From: Enterococcus ratti
Lineage (GTDB): Bacteria; Bacillota; Bacilli; Lactobacillales; Enterococcaceae
DNA length: 64,000 bases
Direction: 5' to 3'
NCBI RefSeq assembly: GCF_001886195.1
Contig: NZ_JXLB01000010.1
Coordinates: 41,002 to 105,001 of the forward strand
Shown here: piece after piece, positions 39,278 through 48,590 of the stretch
How positions within the stretch are numbered: the stretch's first letter is position 1
How the letters are laid out: the number at the start of each line of letters is the position of its first letter
Notes under the pieces: generated by a model
What the model was told of the DNA's origin: nothing
Seen by the model: only the letters and a program-made list of their open reading frames with translations
The model's database searches: none
Position numbers and translations under genes: made by a program

Positions 39278-39987
39278 TTATCGTTGTCTTGATTATTAGT
39301 TTACTGGCTTTTGCAATCATTAATATTTTTGCAAAAAAAGCGTGGCAAACATTTTTATCATTGATTTTCGGTTTAGTCTTTGTTGCATCATTGGTCTTAA
39401 TCGTTGCTAACTTATCTAACCACTTTGGCATGGAAAAAGAAATAGAAGTCAAAACAACAGATATTGTATCTAGTACAGATTCAAAGAATTTTAACATGCT
39501 TTTACATCAAGCTTTAGGTGATGGTTCAGAAAAAGTCTATCTTTATCGAACCAATGAAGATCAAAAACAGCCAAAAGCAACCGGCACCGATCACGTAACC
39601 AATCAAGTAGAACAAACAACTGACAAAGCTCAAAAAGTAACTAAAACTACTTATTGGGTCTACAAAAATGATCAATACAAATTTTGGTTTAATTTAGCAA
39701 AAAATAACCATGAATATGACAAACAAACCAATCTATTTAAAATTCCTACAGACTGGATTGAATTTAGTACAGATCAAGCCAAAACATTTGCTCAACGGGT
39801 AAAGCAGCAGCAAACGACAATAGAAAGTGAAGCAAAAATTTATATACAAGAAGGTCTTGCAAAAGCAATGATTAAAAATCCAGCTATGACAAAACAAGAA
39901 CAAGCAACACTCACTAAAGAATTAGCAGCAAAGTTTCAGAAACAAGCACTCGCTAAGTTAGTGCAAGAAGTTCAAGCGAAAAAATAG
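39274..39987 (+). CDS. DUF4811 domain protein
   Basis: A 237-residue protein with two N-terminal membrane segments (residues 1-22 and 26-48), followed by a soluble outer domain and a Gln/Lys/Ala-rich helical tail. It matches the DUF4811 proteins that sit directly behind DHA2 exporters in lactobacilli and enterococci, so it is likely an accessory of the exporter. The ATGA overlap with the MFS gene couples translation. Role unknown. Confidence 0.8.
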   Translation: MIIVVLIISLLAFAIINIFAKKAWQTFLSLIFGLVFVASLVLIVANLSNHFGMEKEIEVKTTDIVSSTDSKNFNMLLHQALGDGSEKVYLYRTNEDQKQPKATGTDHVTNQVEQTTDKAQKVTKTTYWVYKNDQYKFWFNLAKNNHEYDKQTNLFKIPTDWIEFSTDQAKTFAQRVKQQQTTIESEAKIYIQEGLAKAMIKNPAMTKQEQATLTKELAAKFQKQALAKLVQEVQAKK

Positions 39988-40136
39988 TTGAATGTAGTGA
40001 AGAAAGCAAAAGGGTCAAATCGTTTTATGGAAAAAATAAAAACTTTTTGAACTTATTTGGCGGCTTATTTCAAAGAGCGTTCTTATACATCATTTAATCA
40101 ACTAGAAAGTGCGTTGTTTCACCCAAAGAAATAGTC

Positions 40137-40177
40137 AACCTCCCAAAATTAACTTGTCTAATTTTGGGAGGTTTTTC
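40137..40177 (+). terminator. terminator of the MFS-DUF4811 operon
   Basis: AACCTCCCAAAATTA (40137-40151) pairs with TAATTTTGGGAGGTT, then TTTTC. Confidence 0.9.
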
Positions 40178-40554
40178 TCTTAAAAAGAGTAAAAATTTAA
40201 TGATGAAGATGTTCCTGTTTCATTTGTTAAAAATGCAACATTCTATCGAAATAACTTGACTTATTTGTATGATAAAGGGAGTCACTAAAGAAAAAAAGTA
40301 TATAAGCATAAAATAATAAAAAAAGAAGGGAGAGTAAAAGAGGGTAAAATAAAGATAGAAACTAAAAAATATTTGGGAGAAAAAACGATCGGAACAAGAA
40401 AGGTTCAGTCTCAAACAATAAATTGAAATAGCGAGAAATGATGTGTTGTATTTTTATGACTACCAATTTTTTTAAGCAGCAGCTTTTGATTTTACAAAGC
40501 AGTCACTGATTAATTTTTTTCTGTTCCGATCTCAAGTGAAAGGGATCAAGCAAT
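40178..40554. other. intergenic region between convergent genes
   Basis: About 380 bases, AT-rich and purine-heavy on the plus strand (40320-40400). GATCGGAAC at 40388 and GTTCCGATC at 40523 are 9-base complements far apart. No gene or clear terminator for the minus-strand ABC gene is seen. Confidence 0.35.
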
Positions 40555-42891
40555 TTATTCTGCTCGTAAGGCGATAGCAGCATCTTTTTTAGCAGCCATT
40601 TTAGCGGGAATATGTCCGCCTAGCATCGTTAAAATGGTAGAAATGATCACCAAAGTAATAGCATGGACTGGATTTAATTGTGCTACGTTTTTTAAATCGG
40701 TCATTTGGTATAAAAGATAATTAATAGGAAAAGTGGTTAGCCAAGCAATGAAGACGCCGAGTAATCCAGAAGCGATTCCTAAAATGCATGTTTCGGCATC
40801 AAATACACGTGTGATATCTTTTTTGCGAGCACCTAATGCTTTTAACACTCCAATTTCTTTAGTTCGTTCAATCACAGAAGTATACGTGATGATGCTAATC
40901 ATGATCATACTTGTTACTAACGAGATGCCAGCAAAAGCAACCAAGACGTAAGTGATCGCCCGCATCAACCCACCCGTTAACTCTGTCATTGTACCGGCTA
41001 AATCAGAATAGATAATTTTATCTTTTTCATTTTTTCCGTTATTGTAATCATCCAAATAATTAAGAATTTGTTCTTTGTCTTCGAAGTTATTTGGATAAAC
41101 CATGATGCTTGTTGGCGTGCTATCTCCACCTAAATGACTAATTAGCGATTGCTTAGTCATTTCATCTACTTTTTCGGTAGTTAATACATTTATGTCACTT
41201 TCTTTTTGGGCTTTTACAATGTCAGATTCTTTATTTTTATTTACAATTTGTGTTGTTAATTGGTCACTGTAAGCAATTCCCGGTGAAAGTAAATTCATGG
41301 TTGAAGAAGATTTTACACGTAAAATACCTACTATTTTTACTACGTCTTTTGATTTAGCATACATTTCAGCATAATTAGTATTTGGAACAAAGTTGCCAGT
41401 TGACAATTTTGTATAATAATTATTGTTGTTAATGATTTTGAATTTCGTACCGACGATTTCATTAAAGTTTAGTTTTTGACCATCTTTTACATTAAAGCCA
41501 AGATTTTTTAAAGCATTAATGTTAGTATTATTATTCCCATCTACGATTAAGACTACTTCATTAGCAGAAGAAGGATAGCTTCCGGCAAGTAACGAATAGT
41601 TGGCTTTTAAAAAGTTTTCCTTTTGATTGTCTAATTGTGTGGGAAAGGTAGAAACACCAACACCTGTCATGGCAGACATTGTGCTTGATAAAGATAACGC
41701 TTTTGAATCAGGATTTTGGTTGGAGAAGCTAACAGGCTGCACCTTGCCATCTACTTGTCGAAGCATATTGATGCTGGTGGCGCGAGTAAATCCAATATTA
41801 TTACTCAAATCAGGGTCAATATTTTTAACATAATTGATGTAATTTTGGTCGATTCTATTGGTATGCTGTGCTTTGTCTTCCTCGCTGATTTTAACAGTTA
41901 TCGTTTTTGTTTGTGGATAATCGGCTTTGCTGGCTCCCAATGCAGTGGAATCAGTGGAGCGATTTGTTGTTACTTTAGCAATTGTGATAGGAAATTTTGC
42001 CATCGTTTCAGATTGGGTTTTATCAATTTGTTTTTGAAATCCAGTAGATAAAGAAAGAACGATCGCGATACTGATAATTCCAATACTTGAAGCGAAAGAA
42101 GTTAAAAACGTTCGTCCTTTTTTTGTGCGAATGTTATTAAAAGAAATTTTTAAAGCCGTCCAAAAACTCATCTTTGTACGACGCAAATGGAAGTGATCGG
42201 TTTTTGGATGTTCGATATGAGGATTAGAGTCAGTTAAGATTTTTCCATCTGAAAATTCAATGATACGACCTGCGTAGTGGTGAGCAAGCTCAGGATTATG
42301 CGTCACCATGATGACCAATTTTTCTTTCGACAGTTCTTGAATCAATTCCATAATTTGAAGGCTTGTTTCAGTATCTAGTGCTCCGGTAGGTTCATCACAT
42401 AACAAAATATCTGGATCATTGGCAAGAGCTCGAGCAATTGCTACACGCTGCATTTGTCCCCCAGATAATTGATTGGTTTTTTTATGTTGATGCTCGGATA
42501 GACCTACTCGAAGTAAAGCTTCTTTTGCTTTTTTATGTTTTTCTTCTTTTGAAACACCGCTAAGGGTCATCCCTAATTCAACGTTTTCGATGATTCCTAG
42601 ATGTCCAATTAAATTGTAACTTTGGAAAATAAAACCGATTGAATTGTTGCGGTAGGCATCCCAATCACTTTCTTTAAAATCTTTTGTTGATTTTCCATTA
42701 ATCACCATATCACCAGAGTCGTAGTTGTCTAATCCGCCAATTACGTTTAACATCGTTGTTTTCCCTGATCCACTTGGACCTAGTATTGCCACGAATTCTT
42801 TTTTTCTAAAGGCGACAGATACACCATCTAAGGCTTTAGTTGTTGTTTCACCGATTTTATAATATTTTTTTATTTCCTTTAATTGAAGCAT
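40555..42891 (-). CDS. MacB-like ABC transporter, ATPase fused to FtsX permease
   Basis: A 778-residue fusion. The ATPase (residues 1-230) has GPSGSGKTT (about 39-47), LSGGQMQR and [11 protein letters not shown]. Membrane segment 1 is near residue 255 ([21 protein letters not shown]), then a long outer domain (about 285-620) and three C-terminal segments with the FtsX signature [17 protein letters not shown]. Such fused pumps export peptides or sense envelope stress. The ATG follows AAGGA. An 18-base palindrome (42959-42976) lies upstream, and a response-regulator remnant lies nearby. Confidence 0.9.
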   Translation of the reverse strand: MLQLKEIKKYYKIGETTTKALDGVSVAFRKKEFVAILGPSGSGKTTMLNVIGGLDNYDSGDMVINGKSTKDFKESDWDAYRNNSIGFIFQSYNLIGHLGIIENVELGMTLSGVSKEEKHKKAKEALLRVGLSEHQHKKTNQLSGGQMQRVAIARALANDPDILLCDEPTGALDTETSLQIMELIQELSKEKLVIMVTHNPELAHHYAGRIIEFSDGKILTDSNPHIEHPKTDHFHLRRTKMSFWTALKISFNNIRTKKGRTFLTSFASSIGIISIAIVLSLSTGFQKQIDKTQSETMAKFPITIAKVTTNRSTDSTALGASKADYPQTKTITVKISEEDKAQHTNRIDQNYINYVKNIDPDLSNNIGFTRATSINMLRQVDGKVQPVSFSNQNPDSKALSLSSTMSAMTGVGVSTFPTQLDNQKENFLKANYSLLAGSYPSSANEVVLIVDGNNNTNINALKNLGFNVKDGQKLNFNEIVGTKFKIINNNNYYTKLSTGNFVPNTNYAEMYAKSKDVVKIVGILRVKSSSTMNLLSPGIAYSDQLTTQIVNKNKESDIVKAQKESDINVLTTEKVDEMTKQSLISHLGGDSTPTSIMVYPNNFEDKEQILNYLDDYNNGKNEKDKIIYSDLAGTMTELTGGLMRAITYVLVAFAGISLVTSMIMISIITYTSVIERTKEIGVLKALGARKKDITRVFDAETCILGIASGLLGVFIAWLTTFPINYLLYQMTDLKNVAQLNPVHAITLVIISTILTMLGGHIPAKMAAKKDAAIALRAE

Positions 42892-42958
42892 ATTTTTCCT
42901 TCTTTCCTTTTCATTTATTTGATCTACTATAAGTATATCAGAACCACAAATAGTGTAT

Positions 42959-42976
42959 AGTTAATGAATGTTAACT
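42959..42976. promoter_or_regulatory. operator-like palindrome upstream of the MacB-like gene
   Basis: AGTTAA-TGAATG-TTAACT, a perfect 6-6-6 palindrome 68 bases upstream of the ABC gene start. Confidence 0.4.
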
Positions 42977-43001
42977 GAATATAAATAATCAAAAACAAAT
43001 A

Positions 43002-43091
43002 GGAAATTTTTGTAAAAGAAATCATATATTAGTCGTAGAGGATGAAAATTTATCATTGCTTTATTGTTCAGCGTTAGAACATGTTTTTTAG
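43002..43091 (+). pseudogene. response-regulator N-terminal remnant
   Basis: A frame without a start codon reads HILVVEDENLSLLYCSALEH before a stop at 43089-43091. ILVVEDE is the first strand and acidic pocket of two-component receiver domains. Nothing after the stop continues the domain in any frame I could follow. A regulator of the neighbouring ABC transporter may have been lost here; no kinase is seen. Confidence 0.6.
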
Positions 43092-43614
43092 TGTTTCTAT
43101 CAGTAATTGAGGAACCTATGACAATGAGATGATGTTTGAGAAAGATTATTATAACAAATATTGTGAATGTTGAAATAAACGGTTATGGGAAAGTAATTTT
43201 TATTATACAAATTTTTGACGTATTTCAATTTTTACAAATCAATAATTAATAGAGGATATTGATATTTGAAGATTAAATCCAAGTATAGAAAAAGTGACAA
43301 GAAAAAAACATGATCTAAATCTAATATTGATTTTCAAGCATGCTGGAAGTTGGAGTAGGAAGAAACTCGTTTTTAAAACAGTAATTAAATAAAAATATAA
43401 CTTAAACATTAATAAATAAATTTACTGTGTAGTTATATTCAAGAAATGAAATATCGTGAATATACATTAGCTAAAAAAGAAAGAACAAATTTTTTTCTAA
43501 GGGGTACTTGTACCAATTCTTCGCTGTTTTCCCATCGCGTAACTTTTGGGATTATAGTAAAATGAAAGAAGAAAGAACAAAAAATACATAGGTAGAATAT
43601 AAGGTGGATAAAAA
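43092..43614. other. AT-rich region with no intact gene
   Basis: 523 bases. Contains the palindrome GGTAC-TT-GTACC (43503-43514) and a possible -10 TATAGT (43553-43558) for the gene at 43615. I see nothing else that can be supported. Confidence 0.35.
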
Positions 43615-44103
43615 ATGAAAATAGATGAATTAAAACAAAAAGAGTTACAGTTGGAAATAACGAAACTGCATGCTTACATAACGAGACTTAGTAGCAAATA
43701 CTATGATGCCGAAAAAGAACGAGTAATGGTTGATTACCCTAACAACTCTGAAGGTAGGCAAATGGAACAAGTGTATAATGAAGTATTCAACGATTTACTA
43801 AAAGTAAAAAATGAGTTGGATTATTATGCACTGCCTATTTTAGATACAGGAATTTTAAAGTATAATGAGGAAAAAGAACAGTTTGTTTTTAAGTCCGTCC
43901 GCGAGGATTTGCTTCTTTCTGCTGGAATGGACTTAGAAATTTTGATGGAAGATTATTTTACAGAAGAAAAACATTGGATACGCACAAGTTTAGAATACTT
44001 GCCGCAAGCTTCTGGTGGTCCGCAAGCATGTGGTTGGTACGTCACAGAAGACAAAGCGTTAGATTTAGAAGGAGTGATGGCAAGAATTAGAAAAAAACAA
44101 TGA
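43615..44103 (+). CDS. hypothetical protein, DUF5348-like
   Basis: A 162-residue protein: an N-terminal coiled coil (residues 1-75), then a compact domain with LKYNEEKEQFVFKSVREDLL, EKHWIRTSLEYL and CGWYVTED. The second half resembles small DUF5348 proteins, which describe a beta-rich fold often found on conjugative elements; this is from memory of the pattern and uncertain. Thirty bases separate it from the SPFH gene, so the two are likely co-expressed. Confidence 0.5.
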   Translation: MKIDELKQKELQLEITKLHAYITRLSSKYYDAEKERVMVDYPNNSEGRQMEQVYNEVFNDLLKVKNELDYYALPILDTGILKYNEEKEQFVFKSVREDLLLSAGMDLEILMEDYFTEEKHWIRTSLEYLPQASGGPQACGWYVTEDKALDLEGVMARIRKKQ

Positions 44104-44133
44104 GATCAATCTATTTGAGAAAGGAAACGATCA

Positions 44134-45003
44134 ATGAAAGAAAAGAAAGCAGTTTATGTCAATGGCTACGTCGGATTAGTTGGTTTTATTTTATTAGCAG
44201 GTGCAGGTGGCTTTTTATTGTATTTAGGGATGACAGGAACAACAATCTTTTTGCCGATTTTAGGAATCATCTTTTGGTTAATCGCTCTTGCCTTTTTAAG
44301 TTCGGCTACGGTTGTTAGCCCAAATCAGGCAAAAGTTATCTTATTTTTTGGTCGATACGTAGGAACAATACGAGAAAATGGTTTTTTTTTAACCATTCCT
44401 TTTACTCAAAAAATAACTATTTCTTTAAAAGTGCACAATTTTAACAGCTCTGTTTTAAAAGTAAATGATTTAGAAGGAAATCCCATCGAAATTTCTGCAG
44501 TCGTTGTTTTTAAAGTGGTAGATACAGCAAAGGCATTGTTTGACGTAGCTTATTATCGTGATTTTGTTGAGATCCAAAGTGAAACAGCTGTCCGACATAT
44601 CGCAAGTCAGTATCCTTATGATACGTTTAATGAAGAAGATTTAACTTTAAGAGGGAACACGACTGCGATTTCAGATGAGCTGGCAAAGGAATTACAAGAA
44701 CGTTTATCCGTTGCAGGTGTAGAGATCATTGAAGCGCGCTTAAATCATTTAGCGTATGCTACTGAAATTGCTAGTGCTATGTTACAACGTCAACAAGCTC
44801 AAGCTATTTTGGCGGCTCGTCAAACGATCGTAGAAGGCGCTGTTACTATGACGCAAATGGCTTTGGAACAAATAGAACAGGGTCAAAAAATCAACTTTAC
44901 TCAGGAACGGAAAGTACAATTAATTAATAACCTGCTTGTGTCGATTATCACCGACAAAGGAACACAACCGGTCATCAATACAGGAAATGTAAAAGAACAA
45001 TAA
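44134..45003 (+). CDS. SPFH (stomatin/prohibitin) domain membrane protein
   Basis: A 289-residue protein with two close N-terminal membrane segments (residues 8-28 and 34-55), then an SPFH domain (VVSPNQAKVILFFGRYVGT to HLAYATEIASAML) and a short coiled coil QRQQAQAILAARQTIVEGA. Such proteins organise membrane microdomains and scaffolds for proteases or transporters. AGAAAGGA precedes the ATG. It shares a unit with the gene before it. Confidence 0.88.
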   Translation: MKEKKAVYVNGYVGLVGFILLAGAGGFLLYLGMTGTTIFLPILGIIFWLIALAFLSSATVVSPNQAKVILFFGRYVGTIRENGFFLTIPFTQKITISLKVHNFNSSVLKVNDLEGNPIEISAVVVFKVVDTAKALFDVAYYRDFVEIQSETAVRHIASQYPYDTFNEEDLTLRGNTTAISDELAKELQERLSVAGVEIIEARLNHLAYATEIASAMLQRQQAQAILAARQTIVEGAVTMTQMALEQIEQGQKINFTQERKVQLINNLLVSIITDKGTQPVINTGNVKEQ

Positions 45004-45317
45004 TCTGTTCTTTCATCAAAAAATAAAATAATTGTAACAAGAACGAGAGCTTAGCTAGAGATAAGCCGAAATTTCCGAAAGTTATTTCTAAATTTTTGTG
45101 AAATTTGGGCTTATTTTGCATATATCCCTATTTCTATCTGATTTTCTTGCTATTTATTCGCTTTTTTTAAGAAGTTTTTTGTGTTTTCTTGTGGCTATTT
45201 TTGAATATATGACACAATAAATGACAATATTGAAAGACCTTTGACAGTTAAATCAAAGGTCTTTTGCGCTGTGTTTATTTTATAATTGTTCTATCAAATG
45301 TGAAAGAAGGAGAAGAA
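45004..45317. other. intergenic region between SPFH gene and yxeA
   Basis: 314 bases, AT-rich, with the terminator at 45233-45265 and AGAAGGAG for the next gene. No promoter is clear for the yxeA-bceAB module. Confidence 0.35.
45233..45265 (+). terminator. terminator before yxeA
   Basis: AAAGACCTTTGA (45233-45244) pairs with TCAAAGGTCTTT (45253-45264), then T-rich bases. Confidence 0.8.
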
Positions 45318-45704
45318 ATGAAAAAACTTCTGCTCGGAATAATCATTTCTATCATAACGTTGGGTCTAGGCGTTAGCTTCTGTATTTTTGGCGGCCTGCA
45401 TTTTGTAAAGAAAATGATTATGGGAGGAGATAGTTATTATACTCAAGTTACGATCAACGGGGAAAAAAATGAAATAAAAGATGTGCATGATGAAATAGTT
45501 ACACAATATAAATATACGCTTATAGGGTATGACATAAAAGGTAATGAAAAAGTATTGGTCTTTAAAGGGCAACAACCACGTCCTCTGAGAAAAGGAGCAT
45601 ATGTAAAAATTACTTGGAATGAAAAAAAAGGAGTCACTTCCTATGAAGAAGTGAGACAAAAGGACATCCCTAAATTAGCAAAAGAAAAATTAAGTAAAGG
45701 ATAG
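45318..45704 (+). CDS. YxeA-family (DUF1093) secreted or membrane-anchored protein
   Basis: A 128-residue protein with an N-terminal hydrophobic helix (residues 3-26, LLLGIIISIITLGLGVSFCIF) and a beta-rich domain typical of YxeA, an OB-like fold. In Bacillus the yxeA gene accompanies the Bce-type transporter YxdLM. Here it directly precedes such a transporter, whose ATG follows its stop at once. Start at the ATG at 45318 after AGAAGGAG. It may act in peptide sensing or transporter function; unproven. Confidence 0.75.
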   Translation: MKKLLLGIIISIITLGLGVSFCIFGGLHFVKKMIMGGDSYYTQVTINGEKNEIKDVHDEIVTQYKYTLIGYDIKGNEKVLVFKGQQPRPLRKGAYVKITWNEKKGVTSYEEVRQKDIPKLAKEKLSKG

Positions 45705-46463
45705 ATGGAAATGGCTAAAATTGTTGAAGTTCAAAATGCAACAAAAATATATGGTAAAAATAATGAAAAAAAAACGCAAGCACTAAACGGTATCAATTTT
45801 GCGGTAGAAAAAGGAGAATTCATTGGGATCATGGGTGCTTCTGGTTCTGGTAAGTCTACTTTATTAAACATTCTTTCGACGCTAGATAAACCAACGAAGG
45901 GACATATTCGCATCAATCAAAAAGATGTTACTAAGTTAAAAGGGAATCAATTAGCTGATTTTCGTGCTAAAGAAATCGGTTTCATTTTCCAAGATTTTAA
46001 CTTATTGGAAAATTTAACGGCTCGAGAAAATATCGCTGTGCCGCTTTCTTTACAAGGCGTAAAACCAAAGGAAATTAGAAGGCGAGTAAACCAAATTGCG
46101 GAGCGTCTGTCTATTACTCACATACTGAGTAAATATCCATCAGAAATATCAGGGGGACAAAAACAACGGGTAGCCTCTGCGCGTGCGCTAGTAACTCGAC
46201 CTACGATATTATTAGGAGATGAACCGACTGGTGCGTTAGACTCTAAAAGTGCGCGTGAGCTATTGGACATGATGGAAGAATTAAATACACAAGATCAAGT
46301 CTCTATTTTACTAGTAACTCATGATCCTTTTTCTGCAAGTTATTGCCAACGCATTTTATTTATAAAAGATGGCGTGATTCATAAAGAACTCAGACGCAGT
46401 AACCAAAGTCGTGAGATGTTTTATCGTCATATCTTAACTATCTTAGGAAACTTGGAACAGTAA
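45705..46463 (+). CDS. Bce/Yxd-type ABC transporter ATPase
   Basis: A 252-residue ATPase with GASGSGKSTLLN (residues 43-54), Q-loop FIFQDFNLLENLT, ISGGQKQR signature and [12 protein letters not shown]. This is the BceA type that powers antimicrobial-peptide-detoxifying transporters. The start is ambiguous: ATG at 45705 touches the yxeA stop (AAAGG four bases before), while ATG at 45711 has a longer spacing. The permease follows after 12 bases. Confidence 0.9.
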   Translation: MEMAKIVEVQNATKIYGKNNEKKTQALNGINFAVEKGEFIGIMGASGSGKSTLLNILSTLDKPTKGHIRINQKDVTKLKGNQLADFRAKEIGFIFQDFNLLENLTARENIAVPLSLQGVKPKEIRRRVNQIAERLSITHILSKYPSEISGGQKQRVASARALVTRPTILLGDEPTGALDSKSARELLDMMEELNTQDQVSILLVTHDPFSASYCQRILFIKDGVIHKELRRSNQSREMFYRHILTILGNLEQ

Positions 46464-46475
46464 GGAGGAAAAAAT

Positions 46476-48278
46476 ATGCTTTGGAAATTATCGCTTACTG
46501 GTATAAAAAGTCGTTTAAGAGATTACATTGTCTTATTTTCAGGGTTAGTTATGACTTCTGCCATTTTTTATATGTTTGAGTCAATCGCAAGCAATACAGA
46601 ATTTTTAAAAAGTAACTCAACCATATCATTAACCGTACTTATTTTTCAATTTGGCTCCGTATTGTTGGGAATCATTACTTTTGTGTATATTATTTATGCA
46701 AATTCATTTTTAATGACGATGCGCCAAAAAGATTATGCGATGTTCATGATGTTGGGTGCTAAAAGTAAGAAGATTGCTCAAATGATTTTCTTTGAAACGT
46801 TTATCGTAGGAACCATTGCAACAGTTACTGGTTCGATAATTGGTATTGGATTGACAAATATTGTTCATCGCTTACTTGTCAATCAATTAAATATCAAACT
46901 GACGCATTTTGCTTCGTTTAATTTACAAGGACTGATTACTACTCTTTTATTTTTTGCTGTTTTATTTTTATTTGCTGCATTTGCTAATGCTTACGCAATT
47001 GTTAAAAAACCAATTTTAACGTTGCTACGAGCAAATCAAACGCCTGCACATATCAAGCAAACTAATTTTTTACTTAAAGTGGTTCTGGGGATTGCATGTT
47101 TAAGTATAGGGTATTATGTATTAGCTAACATTATGGTATACCAAATGATGGGAATTGGTATTGCGTTAGTAACGATTATTTTAGGAACGTATTTTATTTT
47201 TCATTCAGTACTCATTTTCTTATTAACCTTATTGAAGAAAACAGAGAACATTTCAATGAAAAAATTGAATAATTTTACACTTTCTCAATTGAGTTTTAGA
47301 ATTCGTGAATATACGCAAATGCTTTCAATGGTCGCAATGCTTTTTGCATTAGCTTTAGGTGCATTAACTGTAGGTTTAGGATTTAAAAATCAAATTTTAG
47401 CTTCCACTGAAGGAACGACACCTTATGATATCGTCTTAAATAATGCCCAAAAAGTCAATCAACAACAAATTTTAAAGCTTAAGCCAACGTTTAATGTCAC
47501 CTATGCCCAAAAAGAAGATGAGCAATCGATCTATTATAATGCAAGCGAATTTAACAAAAATCCTTTAGAATTTATGTCAAATAATGGAAACATGTTTGAA
47601 GGAACAAAAGTACGTAAGGTAACAGGTGAAGAATTAGCAACGCAAGAAGAATTGCAGTTTCAGTTAAGTTTGTACGAATTACCTTCACAACAAGGAAAAA
47701 CGATTCAAGTAGTAACAGCAGATGAATTTAAACAATTAAATTTACCACAGGCTTCTTTACAGGTACTGAAAGTAAAAGATTTTATGGCCGATTTAGAAGC
47801 AATTGGTAAACTGGTGAAAGAAAATGTTAAGAATAATCCTGAATTTCAAACTATAGAAATGAACACTAGTCAAAAATACGTAACTTATCAAATGATGAAC
47901 GGCATTTTTTCAGGATTTGAATTTATGGGCTTCTTTTTAGGAATTGCCTTTTTAGCTATGTTAGCAAGCTGCTTGATGTTTAAGATTCTTTCTGGAAGTA
48001 AGAGTGATATCGGGAGATATATTATGTTAGAAAAAATCGGTGCAAAACGTCAGTTATTGAGACAATCAATTAGACGAGAAATTGGCGTGCTTTTCTTAGC
48101 ACCGGGAATTTTAGGTGCCGTCCATGTATGGTTTGGGTTAAAAATGTTTACACCATTATTAGCTGACCCTTATCATAATGTTTGGGTCTCATTTATGATT
48201 TTCTTTGTGATGTATTTTGTTTATTATGTCTTAACCGTTTTGTTATATACCGGGATTGTTTTAAATAGAAAAAAATAA
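46476..48278 (+). CDS. Bce/Yxd-type ABC permease
   Basis: A 600-residue FtsX-like permease with ten predicted membrane segments and one large outer domain between segments 7 and 8 (about 310-475). That is the BceB plan used to free lipid II-cycle intermediates from bacitracin-like peptides. MTSAIFYMFESIASN and RQKDYAMFMMLGAK near the start fit it. AAGGAGG precedes the ATG. The partner sensor kinase and regulator are missing here, which is unusual for this family; control would have to come from elsewhere. Confidence 0.9.
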   Translation: MLWKLSLTGIKSRLRDYIVLFSGLVMTSAIFYMFESIASNTEFLKSNSTISLTVLIFQFGSVLLGIITFVYIIYANSFLMTMRQKDYAMFMMLGAKSKKIAQMIFFETFIVGTIATVTGSIIGIGLTNIVHRLLVNQLNIKLTHFASFNLQGLITTLLFFAVLFLFAAFANAYAIVKKPILTLLRANQTPAHIKQTNFLLKVVLGIACLSIGYYVLANIMVYQMMGIGIALVTIILGTYFIFHSVLIFLLTLLKKTENISMKKLNNFTLSQLSFRIREYTQMLSMVAMLFALALGALTVGLGFKNQILASTEGTTPYDIVLNNAQKVNQQQILKLKPTFNVTYAQKEDEQSIYYNASEFNKNPLEFMSNNGNMFEGTKVRKVTGEELATQEELQFQLSLYELPSQQGKTIQVVTADEFKQLNLPQASLQVLKVKDFMADLEAIGKLVKENVKNNPEFQTIEMNTSQKYVTYQMMNGIFSGFEFMGFFLGIAFLAMLASCLMFKILSGSKSDIGRYIMLEKIGAKRQLLRQSIRREIGVLFLAPGILGAVHVWFGLKMFTPLLADPYHNVWVSFMIFFVMYFVYYVLTVLLYTGIVLNRKK

Positions 48279-48331
48279 AAATAACTACTGGAACACTTAT
48301 CTCTAGTGGTAGTGTTGAATTAAATAAAAAG

Positions 48332-48387
48332 ACACATCTTTTTTGATTTGCGTGCTTCACTCCAATCAAAAAGGATGTGTTTTTTTA
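48332..48387 (+). terminator. terminator after the Bce-type module
   Basis: ACACATC-TTTTTTGATT pairs with AATCAAAAA-GGATGTGT, followed by seven T. Confidence 0.88.
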
Positions 48388-48496
48388 ATTGTTTTAAATG
48401 AAAAGTAAAGAGTAAAATCAGGAGACATAATTTGTCATTACTTGCTCTTTTTAAGTAAGTGTATTAAGGTTGATTTGGTACTTTTTTATTGAAAAG

Positions 48497-48544
48497 AACC
48501 GACTCTTTAAAAATAAATAGCGCTTTGTTTTTAAAGAGTCGGTT
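48497..48544 (-). terminator. terminator of the peptidoglycan hydrolase gene
   Basis: AACCGACTCTTTAAAAA (48497-48513) pairs perfectly with 48528-48544, lying 47 bases past the minus-strand stop; a short T-rich tail follows on that strand. Confidence 0.75.
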
Positions 48545-48590
48545 TAAAAAATCATTTTTTGTTTGCAGTTGAATTTTTCGATCGTATGAT

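Noticed and set aside
40388..40531. GATCGGAAC/GTTCCGATC inverted repeat as an insertion-element end
   Set aside because: Only nine bases, 126 bases apart, with no transposase and no target duplication seen.
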